From QHXQ01 sp963788965 (GTDB lineage Bacteria; Acidobacteriota; Blastocatellia; Pyrinomonadales; Pyrinomonadaceae): 64,000 bases of DNA. The stretch spans positions 62,001-126,000 of the forward strand of contig CAWBIK010000006.1 in NCBI GenBank assembly GCA_963788965.1, given 5' to 3'. Below the pieces are notes generated by a model. The model did not search any database. It worked only from the letters and a program-made list of their open reading frames with translations, and was not told the DNA's origin. This document shows, one piece after another, positions 31,151 through 40,255 of this stretch (positions are counted from its first letter, which is position 1; each line of letters begins with the position of its first letter). The translations under genes and the position numbers were made by a program.

Positions 31151-32535
31151 TCAGGCGAGTGATTGACGTGCGAACGCGAGCGCCTCGGCGACACGCGCGG
31201 GCGCAGTGCCGCCGGTCTGCGCTTTAGTGGCCAGCGTCTCGGCGAGCGAAAGGGCCTCGTACACGTCCTCGGCGATGAGCGGCGCGAAGGCGCGCAACTC
31301 CGCGATGGTCAATTCATTCAACTCGACGCCGCGCGCAATAGCACTCAAGACGATGCGGCCCGTCAACTCGTGCGCGGCGCGGAAGGGCAGACCCTTGCGC
31401 GCAAGATAGTCGGCCAACTCGGTCGCATTCATGTAGCCGCGCGTGGCGGCGGCGCGCGTCACGTCAGCGCGCACGCGCACGTTCTTAAGCACGGTCGTCG
31501 TCACGTCAAGCGCGGCCCGCGTCGTGTCGGCCGCGTCGAAGACCGCTTCCTTGTCCTCTTGCATGTCCTTGTTGTAAGCAAGCGGCAGCCCCTTCAAAGT
31601 CGTGAGCAGCGACATCAGATCGCCAAACACGCGCCCCGCCTTGCCGCGTACAAGTTCCAACGCGTCCGGGTTCTTCTTCTGCGGCATCAGACTCGACCCC
31701 GTCGCAATCGCATCGCCTAGCTCAATGAAACCGAACTCGGTCGTCGCATACAAGATGATGTCTTCCGCCAGCCGCGACAGGTGCAGCATGACGAGCGATG
31801 CAACGGCCGTGAACTCGACACAGAAGTCGCGGTCACTCACGGCATCGAGACTGTTAAGCGCAACCCCGTCGAAGCCGAGCGCACGCGCGACCCCGTCACG
31901 ATCAACCGGATAACTCGTGCCCGCGAGTGCCGCCGCCCCAAGCGGCAACACGTTCATGCGTCGGCGCGCATCCGCCAGCCGCGCGCGGTCGCGCTGAAGC
32001 ATCTCGAAGTAAGCGAGACACCAGTGCGCCCACATGACGGGCTGCGCGCGTTGCATGTGCGTGTAACCCGGCAAGACCGCATCCGCGTGCGCTTCTGCGA
32101 GATCGACCAGCGCCGTCTGCGTCATCCGCAAACTCGCCGCAATAGCATCAATCTCATCACGCAGCCAGAGCCGCAACGCCGTCGCTACCTGATCATTCCG
32201 ACTCCGCCCCGTGTGCAACTTGCGCCCCGCGTCGCCGACCAGCGCGACGAGCCGCGCCTCGATGAACGAATGCACGTCCTCCGCTTCGATCTCGTCGAAG
32301 TAGTTAGCGTTCGCCCCCGCTTCGGCCAACAACATCGCAAGCCTTGCTTGATCTGCCGCGCCTCTTCATCGCTCAGCACACCGGCCGCGCGCAATCCTTC
32401 AGCGTGCGCCGCGCTCCCACGCACGTCCGCCGCGAACAACCGCCGGTCGAAGCCGAACGAACGGTTGAAGGCCGCGAAGCCCGGATCGGCCGCGCCCGTG
32501 AAGCGCCCACCCCATAAATTTTTCGTCTCGCTCAA
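31151..32535 (-). CDS. argH: Argininosuccinate lyase (one indel)
   Basis: About 461 residues. It splits argininosuccinate into arginine and fumarate, the last step of arginine synthesis. The fumarase/aspartase superfamily signature GSSLMPQKKNPD is intact, as are NLWGGRFTG at the N-terminus and TGRSRNDQVATALRLW. The frame breaks near 32337, where TTGGCG appears as TTGCG; corrected, KQGLAMLLAEAG is restored. I chose the TTG at 32535 because an AGGAGG site sits 8 bases upstream and the conserved N-terminus starts there; the frame is open to 32637. It is divergent from argR, sharing a control region with ArgR-box-like repeats, which points to arginine repression. Confidence 0.93.
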
Positions 32536-32628
32536 AGCAGCCCCTCCTAAACGTCGCCTCACGCTTGAACCCGCGTTTTCTATCACAGACCGGCTAAAAC
32601 ATTTGCTTCGATGCAACAGTCGTGCTAT

Positions 32629-32670
32629 TTTATGCATCTATGCAATACTTATGCAAATTTAGTGCATAAG
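32629..32670. promoter_or_regulatory. Candidate ArgR operator between argH and argR
   Basis: The word TATGCA occurs three times in direct orientation, and its inverse TGCATA is present as well. CTTATGCA (32648-32655) and TGCATAAG (32663-32670) form an 8-base inverted repeat with a 7-base spacer, followed by the argR start 10 bases on. TTATGCATCTATGCAATA lies just before it. Known ARG boxes in several phyla are AT-rich 18-bp near-palindromes with TGCAT or TGAAT half sites. The region is also strikingly AT-rich for this genome. The operator call is inference. Confidence 0.7.
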
Positions 32671-32680
32671 TTAAGACGTT

Positions 32681-33097
32681 ATGGATAAGGAACGGCGACA
32701 GCGGAAATTACTGAATCTGGTGCGTGTGCTGCCCGTCAGCACGCAAGGCGAACTGGCCCGACAGTTGGCGCGCGCCGGGTTTGCGGCGACACAGTCGAGC
32801 GTCTCGCGCGATCTGGAAGAGTTGGGCGTGGTGAAGCAGGACGGGCGTTATGTCTTGCCACGCGCGGCTAAGGGGCCGGCGGCTCGCGGGCTGTTGCAAC
32901 TCATGGGGGCGGGCGACGTGTTGGTGGTGGCTAAGTGCGAGCCGGGGCTGGCATCGTCCATCGCGGTCGAGATTGATCGCGCATCGTTGCCTGAGATCGT
33001 CGGCACGCTCGCGGGCGACGACACGATCTTCATCGCCGTCGCGGAACGCAAGGCGCAACGCGCGGCGATCAAGAAGATTTGGGAACTCTTTGGTTGA
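32681..33097 (+). CDS. argR: Arginine repressor
   Basis: About 139 residues, the normal ArgR length. The N-terminal winged helix contains VSTQGELARQLARAGF and TQSSVSRDLEELGVVK, the recognition helix. The C-terminal oligomerisation and arginine-binding domain has GDVLVVAKCEPGLASSIAVEI and the family signature GTLAGDDTIFIAV. It binds ARG boxes as a hexamer when arginine is abundant. It starts 10 bases after the palindromic site, so it probably represses itself, and argG begins 11 bases downstream. Confidence 0.95.
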   Translation: MDKERRQRKLLNLVRVLPVSTQGELARQLARAGFAATQSSVSRDLEELGVVKQDGRYVLPRAAKGPAARGLLQLMGAGDVLVVAKCEPGLASSIAVEIDRASLPEIVGTLAGDDTIFIAVAERKAQRAAIKKIWELFG

Positions 33098-33108
33098 AGG
33101 GAAGCGAC

Positions 33109-34321
33109 GTGGCTGAGAAGAAGATCAATAAGATCGTGCTGGCGTATTCGGGCGGGCTGGACACGTCCGTGATGCTGCACTGGTTGCGCGCGCGTTACGA
33201 GTGCGAGGTCGTCTGCTATTGCGCGGACGTGGGGCAGGGCGAAGAGTTAAGCGGCCTCGAAGAGAAGGCGCAAGGCCACGGGCGCATCGAAGCTCTACAT
33301 CGAAGATTTGCGTGAAGAGTTTGTGCGCGAGTACGTGTGGCCGGCGGTCAAGGCGAACGCGCTTTACGAGGGCGTGTACTTGCTCGGCACGAGCCTCGCG
33401 CGCCCTGTGATCGCCAAGCGCCAGATCGAGATCGCACGCCGCGAAGGCGCGGACGCGGTGGCGCACGGCGCGACCGGCAAAGGCAACGATCAGGTGCGGT
33501 TTGAACTGACTTACTACGCGCTTGAGCCGGACATCAAGATCGTCGCGCCGTGGCGCGAATGGGAGTTTAAGGGGCGCACAGACTTGATCGCGTACTGTGC
33601 GCAACACAACATCCCGGTGACGGCGACGCACGCGAAGCCATACTCGACTGACCGCAACTTGATGCACGTCTCATACGAAGGCGGCATCCTCGAAGACCCG
33701 TGGGCCGAGCCGCCCGCAGACATCTTCCAGATGACGGTTGCGCCCGAAGCGGCGCGAGCCGAAGCCGAGTACATCATCGTCGGGTTCGAGCACGGCGAGC
33801 CGGTGCGCGTGAACGGTGCGCGCCTCGGCGCAGTCGAGTTGCTTGAGCAATTGAACGTCATCGGCGGCGCGCATGGTGTGGGCCGGGTTGACTTGGTGGA
33901 GAACCGCTTTGTCGGCATGAAGTCGCGCGGCGTGTACGAGACGCCGGGCGTGACGATTTTACAGGCGGCGCATCGTGCGCTCGAATCGATCACGATGGAT
34001 CGAGAAGTCTTGCGCTTGCGCGACGCGCTCAGTTTGAAGTTTGCCGAGAGCGCCTATTACGGCTTCTGGTTCGCGCCCGAAGCGGAGTTGCTGCGGCAGA
34101 CGATTAACGCCACGCAGGCGAACGTGACCGGCGAGGTGCGCTTGAAACTCTATCGCGGCAACGTCACGGTCGTCGGTCGCCGCGCGCCGCGTTCGCTCTA
34201 TAACGAGCGGCTGGCGACCTTCGAGGCCGATACGGTTTACGATCAACGCGATGCCGAAGGCTTCATCAAACTGAACGCGCTCCGGCTGCGTTCGCGCGCG
34301 CAACTTGACCGGCAGTCATAA
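33109..34321 (+). CDS. argG: Argininosuccinate synthase (one indel)
   Basis: About 404 residues. It joins citrulline and aspartate using ATP. The N-terminal PP-loop AYSGGLDTSVMLHWL is intact; GTSLARPVIAKRQIEIA, HGATGKGNDQVRFEL and the C-terminal AESAYYGFWFAPE region follow. The frame breaks at 33271-33275, where CAG appears as CAAG; corrected, EEKA-x-ATGASKLYIEDL is restored. The start is GTG at 33109 with a purine-rich site just upstream. It is second in the argR-led operon, and the next gene begins 12 bases after its stop. Confidence 0.94.
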
Positions 34322-34333
34322 GAGAGGTTGACC

Positions 34334-35467
34334 ATGACGAACATCACAGAACAGCAGCCCGCCGGTACGCGCGTCAGCGTTAGCGGTCCCCTAGAGGCGG
34401 CGCTTACGTCGCTGCCGCTCACAATCGTCGAGGCGGATAAGATCGGATCGGCGACGGTGCGGCTGGCGTTGCCGAAGACGCTGGCTGTGGTCGGCGCGTG
34501 CGCCACACCGCGCGCGGGCGACGTGGTGGTCGTGCGCGCGCTCACCGATAGCGCGACGTACAATCAGCTTGAGTTGCCGACGGGCCGGCTGGCGAAGGTC
34601 AATCCGGGCGACGTGTTGGTTGGCGTGCTTGGCAGTCGGCGCGCGCTCAAAGGGTTCGTGGGCGATGTGCCCGCGTCGGTTGCGGCGGGCGACGAGTTGC
34701 ACCTGTTGAATATGGGTGGCGTGGTGGGGCGCTGCACAGGGCATCATTCGAGTTTGAGCGATGCGATTCGCGTCGAAGTCGTCGGGTTGGTGGCGGATGA
34801 AAATGGCCGTGTGCGTAATATCGCGGATGCAGCGTTGCCGCTGCAAGCCACGTTGCGGCAGACCGCGCCGCTCGTACTCGTCGCGGGCGCGTGCATGAAC
34901 AGCGGCAAGACTTATGCGGCGACGGAGTTGATCAAACAGGCGACGCGGGCGGGCTTGCGCGTCGCGGCCGCGAAGCTGTCGGGCGTTGCCTGTCTGCGCG
35001 ACACGCTGAACATGTCGGACCACGGCGCGGTTGCCATCGCAAGTTTTGTTGATTGCGGCTTGCCGTCAACGGTTGGCGTCGGCGATCTCGCGCCCGTGGC
35101 GAAGGCGATCATCGCGCACTTGAACGAGTCTGCGCCCGATCTGATCGTGATCGAATTGGGCGACGGCATCCTCGGCGGTTACTCGGTCGAGTCTGTGTTC
35201 AACGATGCGGAGTTGCGTGCGGCGACGGCGGCGCTGGTCTATTGCGCGTCGGATTATGTGGGCGCGTGGGGTGGTGTCGAGTGGTTCGCGCGGCGCGGCA
35301 TGACGGTCGATCTCGTCGCCGGTTCAGTCACGGACGCGCAGATGGGCGAAGACTACATCACCGCGCAGTTCGGCGTCGCGGCCGGCAATGCACGCAGAAA
35401 CGGCGTGCGGTTGTTCGAGATCGTGAACGACAGAGTTGCGAGTTTCAAGTCGCAGGTTTCATGTTGA
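34334..35467 (+). CDS. P-loop protein in the arginine operon, distantly DUF1611-like
   Basis: About 377 residues, cytoplasmic. An N-terminal beta-rich domain (about 1-165) contains GDVLVGVLGSRRALKGFVGDVP and HHSSLSDAIRVEVVG. A P-loop NTPase-type domain follows with LVAGACMNSGKTYAATELI (about residues 182-200), RAGLRVAAAKLSGVACLRD, CGLPSTVGVG, DLIVIELGDGILGGYS and DYVGAWGGVEWFARRG. The P-loop and the segment after it resemble DUF1611. To my knowledge a DUF1611 protein, DgcN, acetylates D-glutamate, but this one is divergent. An AGAGAGG site precedes ATG 34334. It lies between argG and argC, so a role in arginine synthesis is likely. The last ten residues are encoded by the repeat that follows. 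No frameshift. Confidence 0.7.
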   Translation: MTNITEQQPAGTRVSVSGPLEAALTSLPLTIVEADKIGSATVRLALPKTLAVVGACATPRAGDVVVVRALTDSATYNQLELPTGRLAKVNPGDVLVGVLGSRRALKGFVGDVPASVAAGDELHLLNMGGVVGRCTGHHSSLSDAIRVEVVGLVADENGRVRNIADAALPLQATLRQTAPLVLVAGACMNSGKTYAATELIKQATRAGLRVAAAKLSGVACLRDTLNMSDHGAVAIASFVDCGLPSTVGVGDLAPVAKAIIAHLNESAPDLIVIELGDGILGGYSVESVFNDAELRAATAALVYCASDYVGAWGGVEWFARRGMTVDLVAGSVTDAQMGEDYITAQFGVAAGNARRNGVRLFEIVNDRVASFKSQVSC

Positions 35468-35534
35468 TGACGATTAAGTGAATGTGTCAGCTTAAGGCTC
35501 AGCGCGAACTTGGAATTTGAAACCTGAAACTTGC
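35438..35534. repeat. Heptamer-word palindrome (AGTTTCA / TGAAACT)
   Basis: The left arm (35438-35461) and right arm (35510-35534) consist of AGTTTCA and GGTTTCA-like words in inverse orientation, with a 48-base loop. The left arm overlaps the last codons of the P-loop gene; the right arm ends 10 bases before argC. Confidence 0.7.
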
Positions 35535-35544
35535 TTGCTAAGAC

Positions 35545-36574
35545 ATGAAACTCAAGATCGGCATCTTCGGTGGATCGGGTTACGGCGGGGCGGAGTTGTT
35601 GCGCCTGCTGTTGCAGCACCCACAGGCAGAAGTCGTGCTGGTGACGGCGAACGAGCATGCGGGCAAGCTTGTGGGCGAGGTGCATCGCAACCTGTACGGC
35701 TTAACCGATCTGCGTTTCGCGCCCGCGCCTGAAGACTTGAGTGCGCTGCCTGCGCTCGATTGCGTCTTCTTCGCGTTGCCGCACGGGCAGGCGCTCGCGC
35801 TCGCGCCGCAACTGCCCGCGACCGTGAAGGCCATCGATCTATCGGGCGACTTTCGCTTGCGTGATCCGGCCGAGTTCTTGCAACACTACGGGCGCGAGCA
35901 CACGGCGATAGACTTGCAGCGTGAGTTCGTTTACGGCTTGACGGAGACGAACCGCGCCGCGATCAGTAAGGCGCGCTTGATCAGCAACCCCGGTTGCTTT
36001 GCGACCGCGACGCTGTTGGGGCTTGCGCCGCTCGTCGCTTCGGGGCAATTAACGAGTCGCGTGATCGTGGACGCCAAGACCGGCTCATCCGGTTCGGGCG
36101 CGAAGCCGGCGGCGAACACGCATCATCCGCAGCGCAGCAATTCGTTCTACGCTTACAAGCCGTTCACGCATCAGCATGTGCCTGAGATCGAACAGGAGTT
36201 GCGTCGCGTCGGCGACTGGACCAGCGAGCTTGTGTTTATGACCCACTCGCTGCCCGTCGCGCGCGGCATCTTCGCTTCGATCTACTGTGAGACGAAAGAT
36301 GAGTTGACGACGGCCGCGGCCCATGCGCTCTTTGCGGAGTTCTACGGCGACGTCATTCTTCATACGCCTCGTTTCAGGTTCGCCTGACATCAACTGGGTC
36401 AAGACGACGAACTTCTGCGACCTCGGTTTTGCGGCGCGCGGCCGGCAACTCGTCGTCTTTTCGGCGCTCGATAATTTAGTCAAAGGCGCGGCCGGGCAAG
36501 CCGTGCAGAACATGAACTTGATGTTTGGCTTGGACGAGAAGACGGGGCTGATGTTGACCGGGAGCAATCCATGA
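35545..36574 (+). CDS. argC: N-acetyl-gamma-glutamyl-phosphate reductase (one indel)
   Basis: About 343 residues. It reduces N-acetylglutamyl phosphate to the semialdehyde with NADPH. The dinucleotide motif IGIFGGSGYGGAELLRLL opens the protein. The catalytic Cys lies in LISNPGCFATATLLGL; HPQRSNSFYAYKPFTHQHVPEIEQEL carries the catalytic His region. The frame breaks at about 36355-36358, where one extra T seems present; corrected, the C-terminus reads FIRLVSGSPDINWVKTTNFCDLGF and ends at 36574. The stop overlaps the next ATG by 4 bases. Confidence 0.93.
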
Positions 36575-36948
36575 CGGAAGCCGCGCCTGCGTCCTTCACG
36601 CCCGCGCCGATCAAACCGACCGTTGCCTACAGCGTGCTCGAACAACTTGACGTGCGCGTGGGCACGATTGAGTCGGTGACGGACGTGCCCGACTCCGACA
36701 AGTTGCTCAGGCTGACGGTGGACTTCGGCGATCATAAGCGGAACATTCTCGCCGGCCTGAAGCGCGAGCGGGCGACACCGCAAGAGATCGTCGGCCGGCA
36801 GGCGTTGTTCGTCGTCAACCTTGCGCCGCGCCGGATGGCGGGCGAGGTTTCGGAAGGGATGTTATTCGACATCGGCTACGCGGATGGGATCAAGCCCGCG
36901 CTGGCCGTGCCCGAATGGAGCGTGCCCAACGGCGCGCGTGCAGGGTGA
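36571..36948 (+). CDS. CsaA-like tRNA-binding domain protein
   Basis: About 125 residues, a single OB-fold of the EMAP-II/Trbp111 type found at the C-terminus of methionyl-tRNA synthetases and in CsaA. Motifs: LDVRVGTIESVTDVPDSDKLLRLTVDFG, then RNILAGLKR and ALFVVNLAPRRMAGEVSEGMLF, which are highly characteristic. Such proteins bind tRNA or, for CsaA, act as chaperones. Its position in the middle of an arginine operon, overlapping argC by 4 bases and 4 bases before argD, shows co-translation but gives no obvious metabolic role. Confidence 0.88.
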   Translation: MTEAAPASFTPAPIKPTVAYSVLEQLDVRVGTIESVTDVPDSDKLLRLTVDFGDHKRNILAGLKRERATPQEIVGRQALFVVNLAPRRMAGEVSEGMLFDIGYADGIKPALAVPEWSVPNGARAG

Positions 36949-36952
36949 ACTG

Positions 36953-38130
36953 ATGACAGCCACGATTGCAAACGACACCATTGCGCGCGAGGAGCAGTTT
37001 CAACTCGCCACGTATAAGAAGATGCCGCTGGTGGCGGCGCGGGGCGCGGGTGCGTGGGTCGAGACGGACGCGGGCGTGCGTTATCTTGATCTGTATGGCG
37101 GGCACGCGGTCTGCGCGACGGGGCATTGTCACCCGCACGTCGTCGCCGCCATTAAGCGACAGGCCGAGCAGTTGTTGTTCTACTCGAATCTCGTCTATTC
37201 AGACGTGCGTGCGCAGGCGGCGGAAGCGTTGGTTAAGCGCGCGCCCGCGCCGCTCGCCAAAGCGTTCTTCTGCAACTCAGGCACGGAAGCGAACGAGAAC
37301 GCGATGCGGATGGCGCGCATGAAGACGGGGCGCGACCAGATCATCACGTTCGACGGCAGTTTTCACGGGCGCACGGCCGATGCGATCAGCGCGACCTTCT
37401 TGGGCAAGTACCGCGAGTTGGGCGGCCGAACGTGCCCGGTCATTTGTGCGCGGAGTTCGGTTCAATCGAATCGGTCGCGGCGCTCGCGGATGATTCAGTT
37501 GCGGCCGTGCTGCTTGAACCGATTCAATCGATGGCGGGCGTGCGTGAAGCGTCGCCGGAGTTCTTTCAAGCGTTGCGTGCGTTGTGCGACGAGCGCGGCC
37601 TGCTCTTGATCTTCGACGAGGTGCAGACCGGCGTGGGGCGCACGGGCGCGTGGTTCTTCGCGGGCAGCGAAGGGGCGGGCGGGGTCGTGCCGGATGTCAT
37701 CACGTTGGCGAAGGCGCTGGGCAGCGGCGTGCCGGTGGGCGCGTGCCTGACGACGGACGAGGTGGCGGCACAGATCAAAGAGAACGATCTCGGCACGACT
37801 TTCGGCGGCGGCATGTTGGCGATGGCCGCGGTCGTGGCGACGATTGAAGCGATTGAACAAGACGACATGCTGACGAACGCGCGCGCAATCGAAGCGCATC
37901 TGCGGGCGCGGTTGTTGGCCGTGCCGCAGGTCGCTCGTTTGCGCGGGCGCGGCTTGTTGCTCGGCGTCGAGTTTAAAGATGAGAGCGCGGCGCGCGTTCA
38001 TAAGGCGCTGCTTGAGAGACAGATCATCACGGGCACGTCGAGCGATGCGCGCGTGTTGCGTCTGTTGCCGCCGCTCTGTTTGACACGCGCAGAGGTCGAT
38101 CTGTTTGTTGATGTGCTTGCGGCGCTGTGA
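36953..38130 (+). CDS. argD: Acetylornithine aminotransferase (one indel)
   Basis: A class III PLP aminotransferase of about 393 residues that converts N-acetylglutamate semialdehyde to N-acetylornithine. Motifs: LDLYGGHAVCATGHCHP, FFCNSGTEANENAMRMAR (cofactor phosphate region), FDGSFHGRTADAI, LLIFDEVQTGVGRTG with the cofactor Asp, and ITLAKALGSGVPVGA with the Schiff-base Lys. The frame breaks at 37425-37427, where GGCCC appears as GGCC; corrected, LGGPNVPGHLCAEF is restored. It begins 4 bases after the CsaA-like gene and ends 3 bases before argF'. Confidence 0.93.
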
Positions 38131-38133
38131 AGC

Positions 38134-39159
38134 ATGCCGAGAAATTTTTTAACCACAGCCGATTGGACGCGCGCGGAGTTGGACGAACTGCTCGCGGCGG
38201 CGTTGCGTTTCAAGCGTGGCGCAGATCAAACAAGACCGTTGGCGGGGCGGTCGGTCGCGCTCGTGTTTTTCAATCCGAGTCTGCGCACGCGCGCGTCGAT
38301 GCAGGTTGGCGTGTACGAGCTTGGCGGCAATGCGGTCGTGCTTGAACCGGGCGGGACGAGTTGGACGCTGGAACACCGCGACGGCGTGGTGATGGACGCG
38401 GATAAGACCGAGCACGTCGCGGAGTTTGTGCGCGTGCTTGGGCGTTACTGCGCCGCCGTCGGCGTGCGTACATTCGCTGCGCTCAACGATTGGCCGGAGG
38501 AACGAACTGATCCGATCCTCAATGCGTTCGCGCGCTACAGCAACGTGCCCGTTATCAATCTCGAATCGGCGATGCATCATCCGTGTCAGGCGCTCGCGGA
38601 TATGTTGACGATCAAAGAGCAGTTGGGCGACGGGCGCAAGCGCGTGCTGCTCACGTGGGCATGGCATCCGAAGCCGCTGCCGATGGCCGTGCCGAACAGC
38701 TTCGCGCTCGCCGCCGCGCAGATGGGTCACGACCTGACCATCGCGCACCCGCGCGGTTACGAGTTGGATGAAGACTTGATCCGCGAGATCAACAATCAAG
38801 CGTTTGATGCCGGGGCGACTGTGCGCGTGACCGACGACGTGGACGAAGCCTTCGACGGCGCACAGGTGGTCTATGCCAAGAGTTGGGGCAGCCGCATGTT
38901 CTACGGTGCGCCTGCGGACGACATCGAAGAACGCGCGCCCTATCGCGCCGATTGGATCGTGGACGAAGCGAAGATGGCGCGCACCGATAGCGGCATCTTC
39001 ATGCACTGCCTGCCCGTGCGTCGCAACGTGATCGTGACCGATGCCGTCATTGATTCCGCGCGCTCGGTCGTCATCGACGAAGCCGAGAACCGCCTGCACG
39101 TGCAAAAAGCCGTGCTGACTAAACTGATTGCGGATTTTGGAATGCGGAATGCGGATTGA
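38134..39159 (+). CDS. argF': N-acyl-ornithine carbamoyltransferase (AOTCase/SOTCase type)
   Basis: About 341 residues. It makes N-acetyl- (or N-succinyl-) citrulline from carbamoyl phosphate. FFNPSLRTRASMQV is the carbamoyl-phosphate loop, and HHPCQALADM and FMHCLPVRRNVIV are conserved. HPKPLPMAVPNSF is specific to the acyl-ornithine branch rather than ordinary ArgF, and LHVQKA contains the Lys that is carboxylated in the Xanthomonas enzyme. From my memory of that enzyme, residue 92 is Glu for acetylornithine and Pro in the succinyl enzyme of Bacteroides. An ungapped alignment puts Thr92 here (codon 38407-38409), so the substrate is uncertain. The last codons (GMRNAD) come from the repeat that follows. 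Confidence 0.9.
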   Translation: MPRNFLTTADWTRAELDELLAAALRFKRGADQTRPLAGRSVALVFFNPSLRTRASMQVGVYELGGNAVVLEPGGTSWTLEHRDGVVMDADKTEHVAEFVRVLGRYCAAVGVRTFAALNDWPEERTDPILNAFARYSNVPVINLESAMHHPCQALADMLTIKEQLGDGRKRVLLTWAWHPKPLPMAVPNSFALAAAQMGHDLTIAHPRGYELDEDLIREINNQAFDAGATVRVTDDVDEAFDGAQVVYAKSWGSRMFYGAPADDIEERAPYRADWIVDEAKMARTDSGIFMHCLPVRRNVIVTDAVIDSARSVVIDEAENRLHVQKAVLTKLIADFGMRNAD

Positions 39160-39221
39160 AAGAACAGTGAATTGATCAGGCAACTGTTCCTTTAATCCGC
39201 AATCCGAACTCCGCATTCCGC
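39139..39221. repeat. Heptamer-word palindrome (GAATGCG / CGCATTC)
   Basis: The left arm (39139-39168) reads GGAATGCGGAATGCGGATTG then an AGAACAGT; the right arm (39183-39221) is its inverse, ACTGTTC through CCGCATTCCGC. It lies between argF' and argB inside the operon, supplies the argF' stop codon, and ends just before the argB ribosome-binding site (GGAGGAAAG). Confidence 0.85.
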
Positions 39222-39233
39222 AATGGAGGAAAG

Positions 39234-40116
39234 ATGAGCCAGCCGCGACTCGATCTGTTGCGCGAAGCGTTGCCTTATATTCAACGCTTCAAGGGCAAGA
39301 CCTTCGTGGTGAAGCTGTCGGGAAAGGTGACGGACGAGCCGGGCGTGCTGGCGTCGCTGGCGGAAGAGTTGGCGTTGCTCGAACAGGTCGGCATACGCGT
39401 CTGCGTCGTGCATGGCGGCGGCAAGCAGTTGTCCGAACTCGCGGCGCAGTTGGGCATCGCGCAGACGATCATCAACGGCCGGCGCGTGACCGACGATGCG
39501 ACGCTCGACATGGCGAAGATGATCTTCGCGGGCAAGATCAACACGGACATCCTTGCGGCCTTGCGCCAGCGCGGCGTCAATGCCGTCGGCCTCTCCGGCG
39601 TGGACGGCCAGATCGTGCATGCCGAGCGCCGCCCGCCCAGAGAGATCGTCAACCGCGCGACGGGTGTGAGCGAGCAAGTGGACTTCGGCCACGTCGGCGA
39701 CATCATAGAGATCGACGACCGCTTGCTGCGCGTGCTGCTCGACCACGACTACTTGCCCGTCGTCTCATCGCTTGGCGCGGACGCTGAAGGGCGCGTCTTC
39801 AACATCAACGCCGACACCATCGCCACGGAGATCGCCGTGCGCCTGCAAGCGGAGAAGTTGATTCTACTGAGCGACGTGGACGGGATTTATTTGCGCGCGG
39901 GCGAACCGGCGACGAAACTCTCACACCTGAGCATTGAAGATGCCGAGGCGCTCTTGCGCGACGGCGTGGCCACGGGCGGCATGATCCCGAAGCTACAGAA
40001 CATCATCGAACTTCTCAATCGCGGCGTCCGCAGCGCCCACATCATCAAAGGCTCACAACGCAACGCGCTCCTCTCCGAAGTCTTCACCGATCAAGGCACG
40101 GGCACGATGATCAGTA

Positions 40117-40124
<8 letters not shown>
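39234..40124 (+). CDS. argB: Acetylglutamate kinase
   Basis: About 296 residues of the amino-acid kinase family; phosphorylates N-acetylglutamate. Motifs: TFVVKLSGKVT (ATP phosphate Lys), CVVHGGGKQLSELA with the Gly-rich substrate loop, NGRRVTDDATLDM, LGADAEGRVFNINADTIATEIA and LLSDVDGIYL. An N-terminal extension (RLDLLREALPYIQRFKGK) like that of arginine-sensitive hexameric enzymes suggests feedback inhibition by arginine. A strong GGAGGAAAG site precedes ATG 39234. It is the last gene of the operon; its final codons overlap the following palindrome. Confidence 0.94.
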
Positions 40125-40254
<130 letters not shown>

Positions 40255-40255
40255 T

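Noticed and set aside
31151..32535. argH and other broken genes as pseudogenes
   Set aside because: Both halves keep all motifs, a one-base correction restores the family length, and many broken genes are essential; sequence error is more likely.
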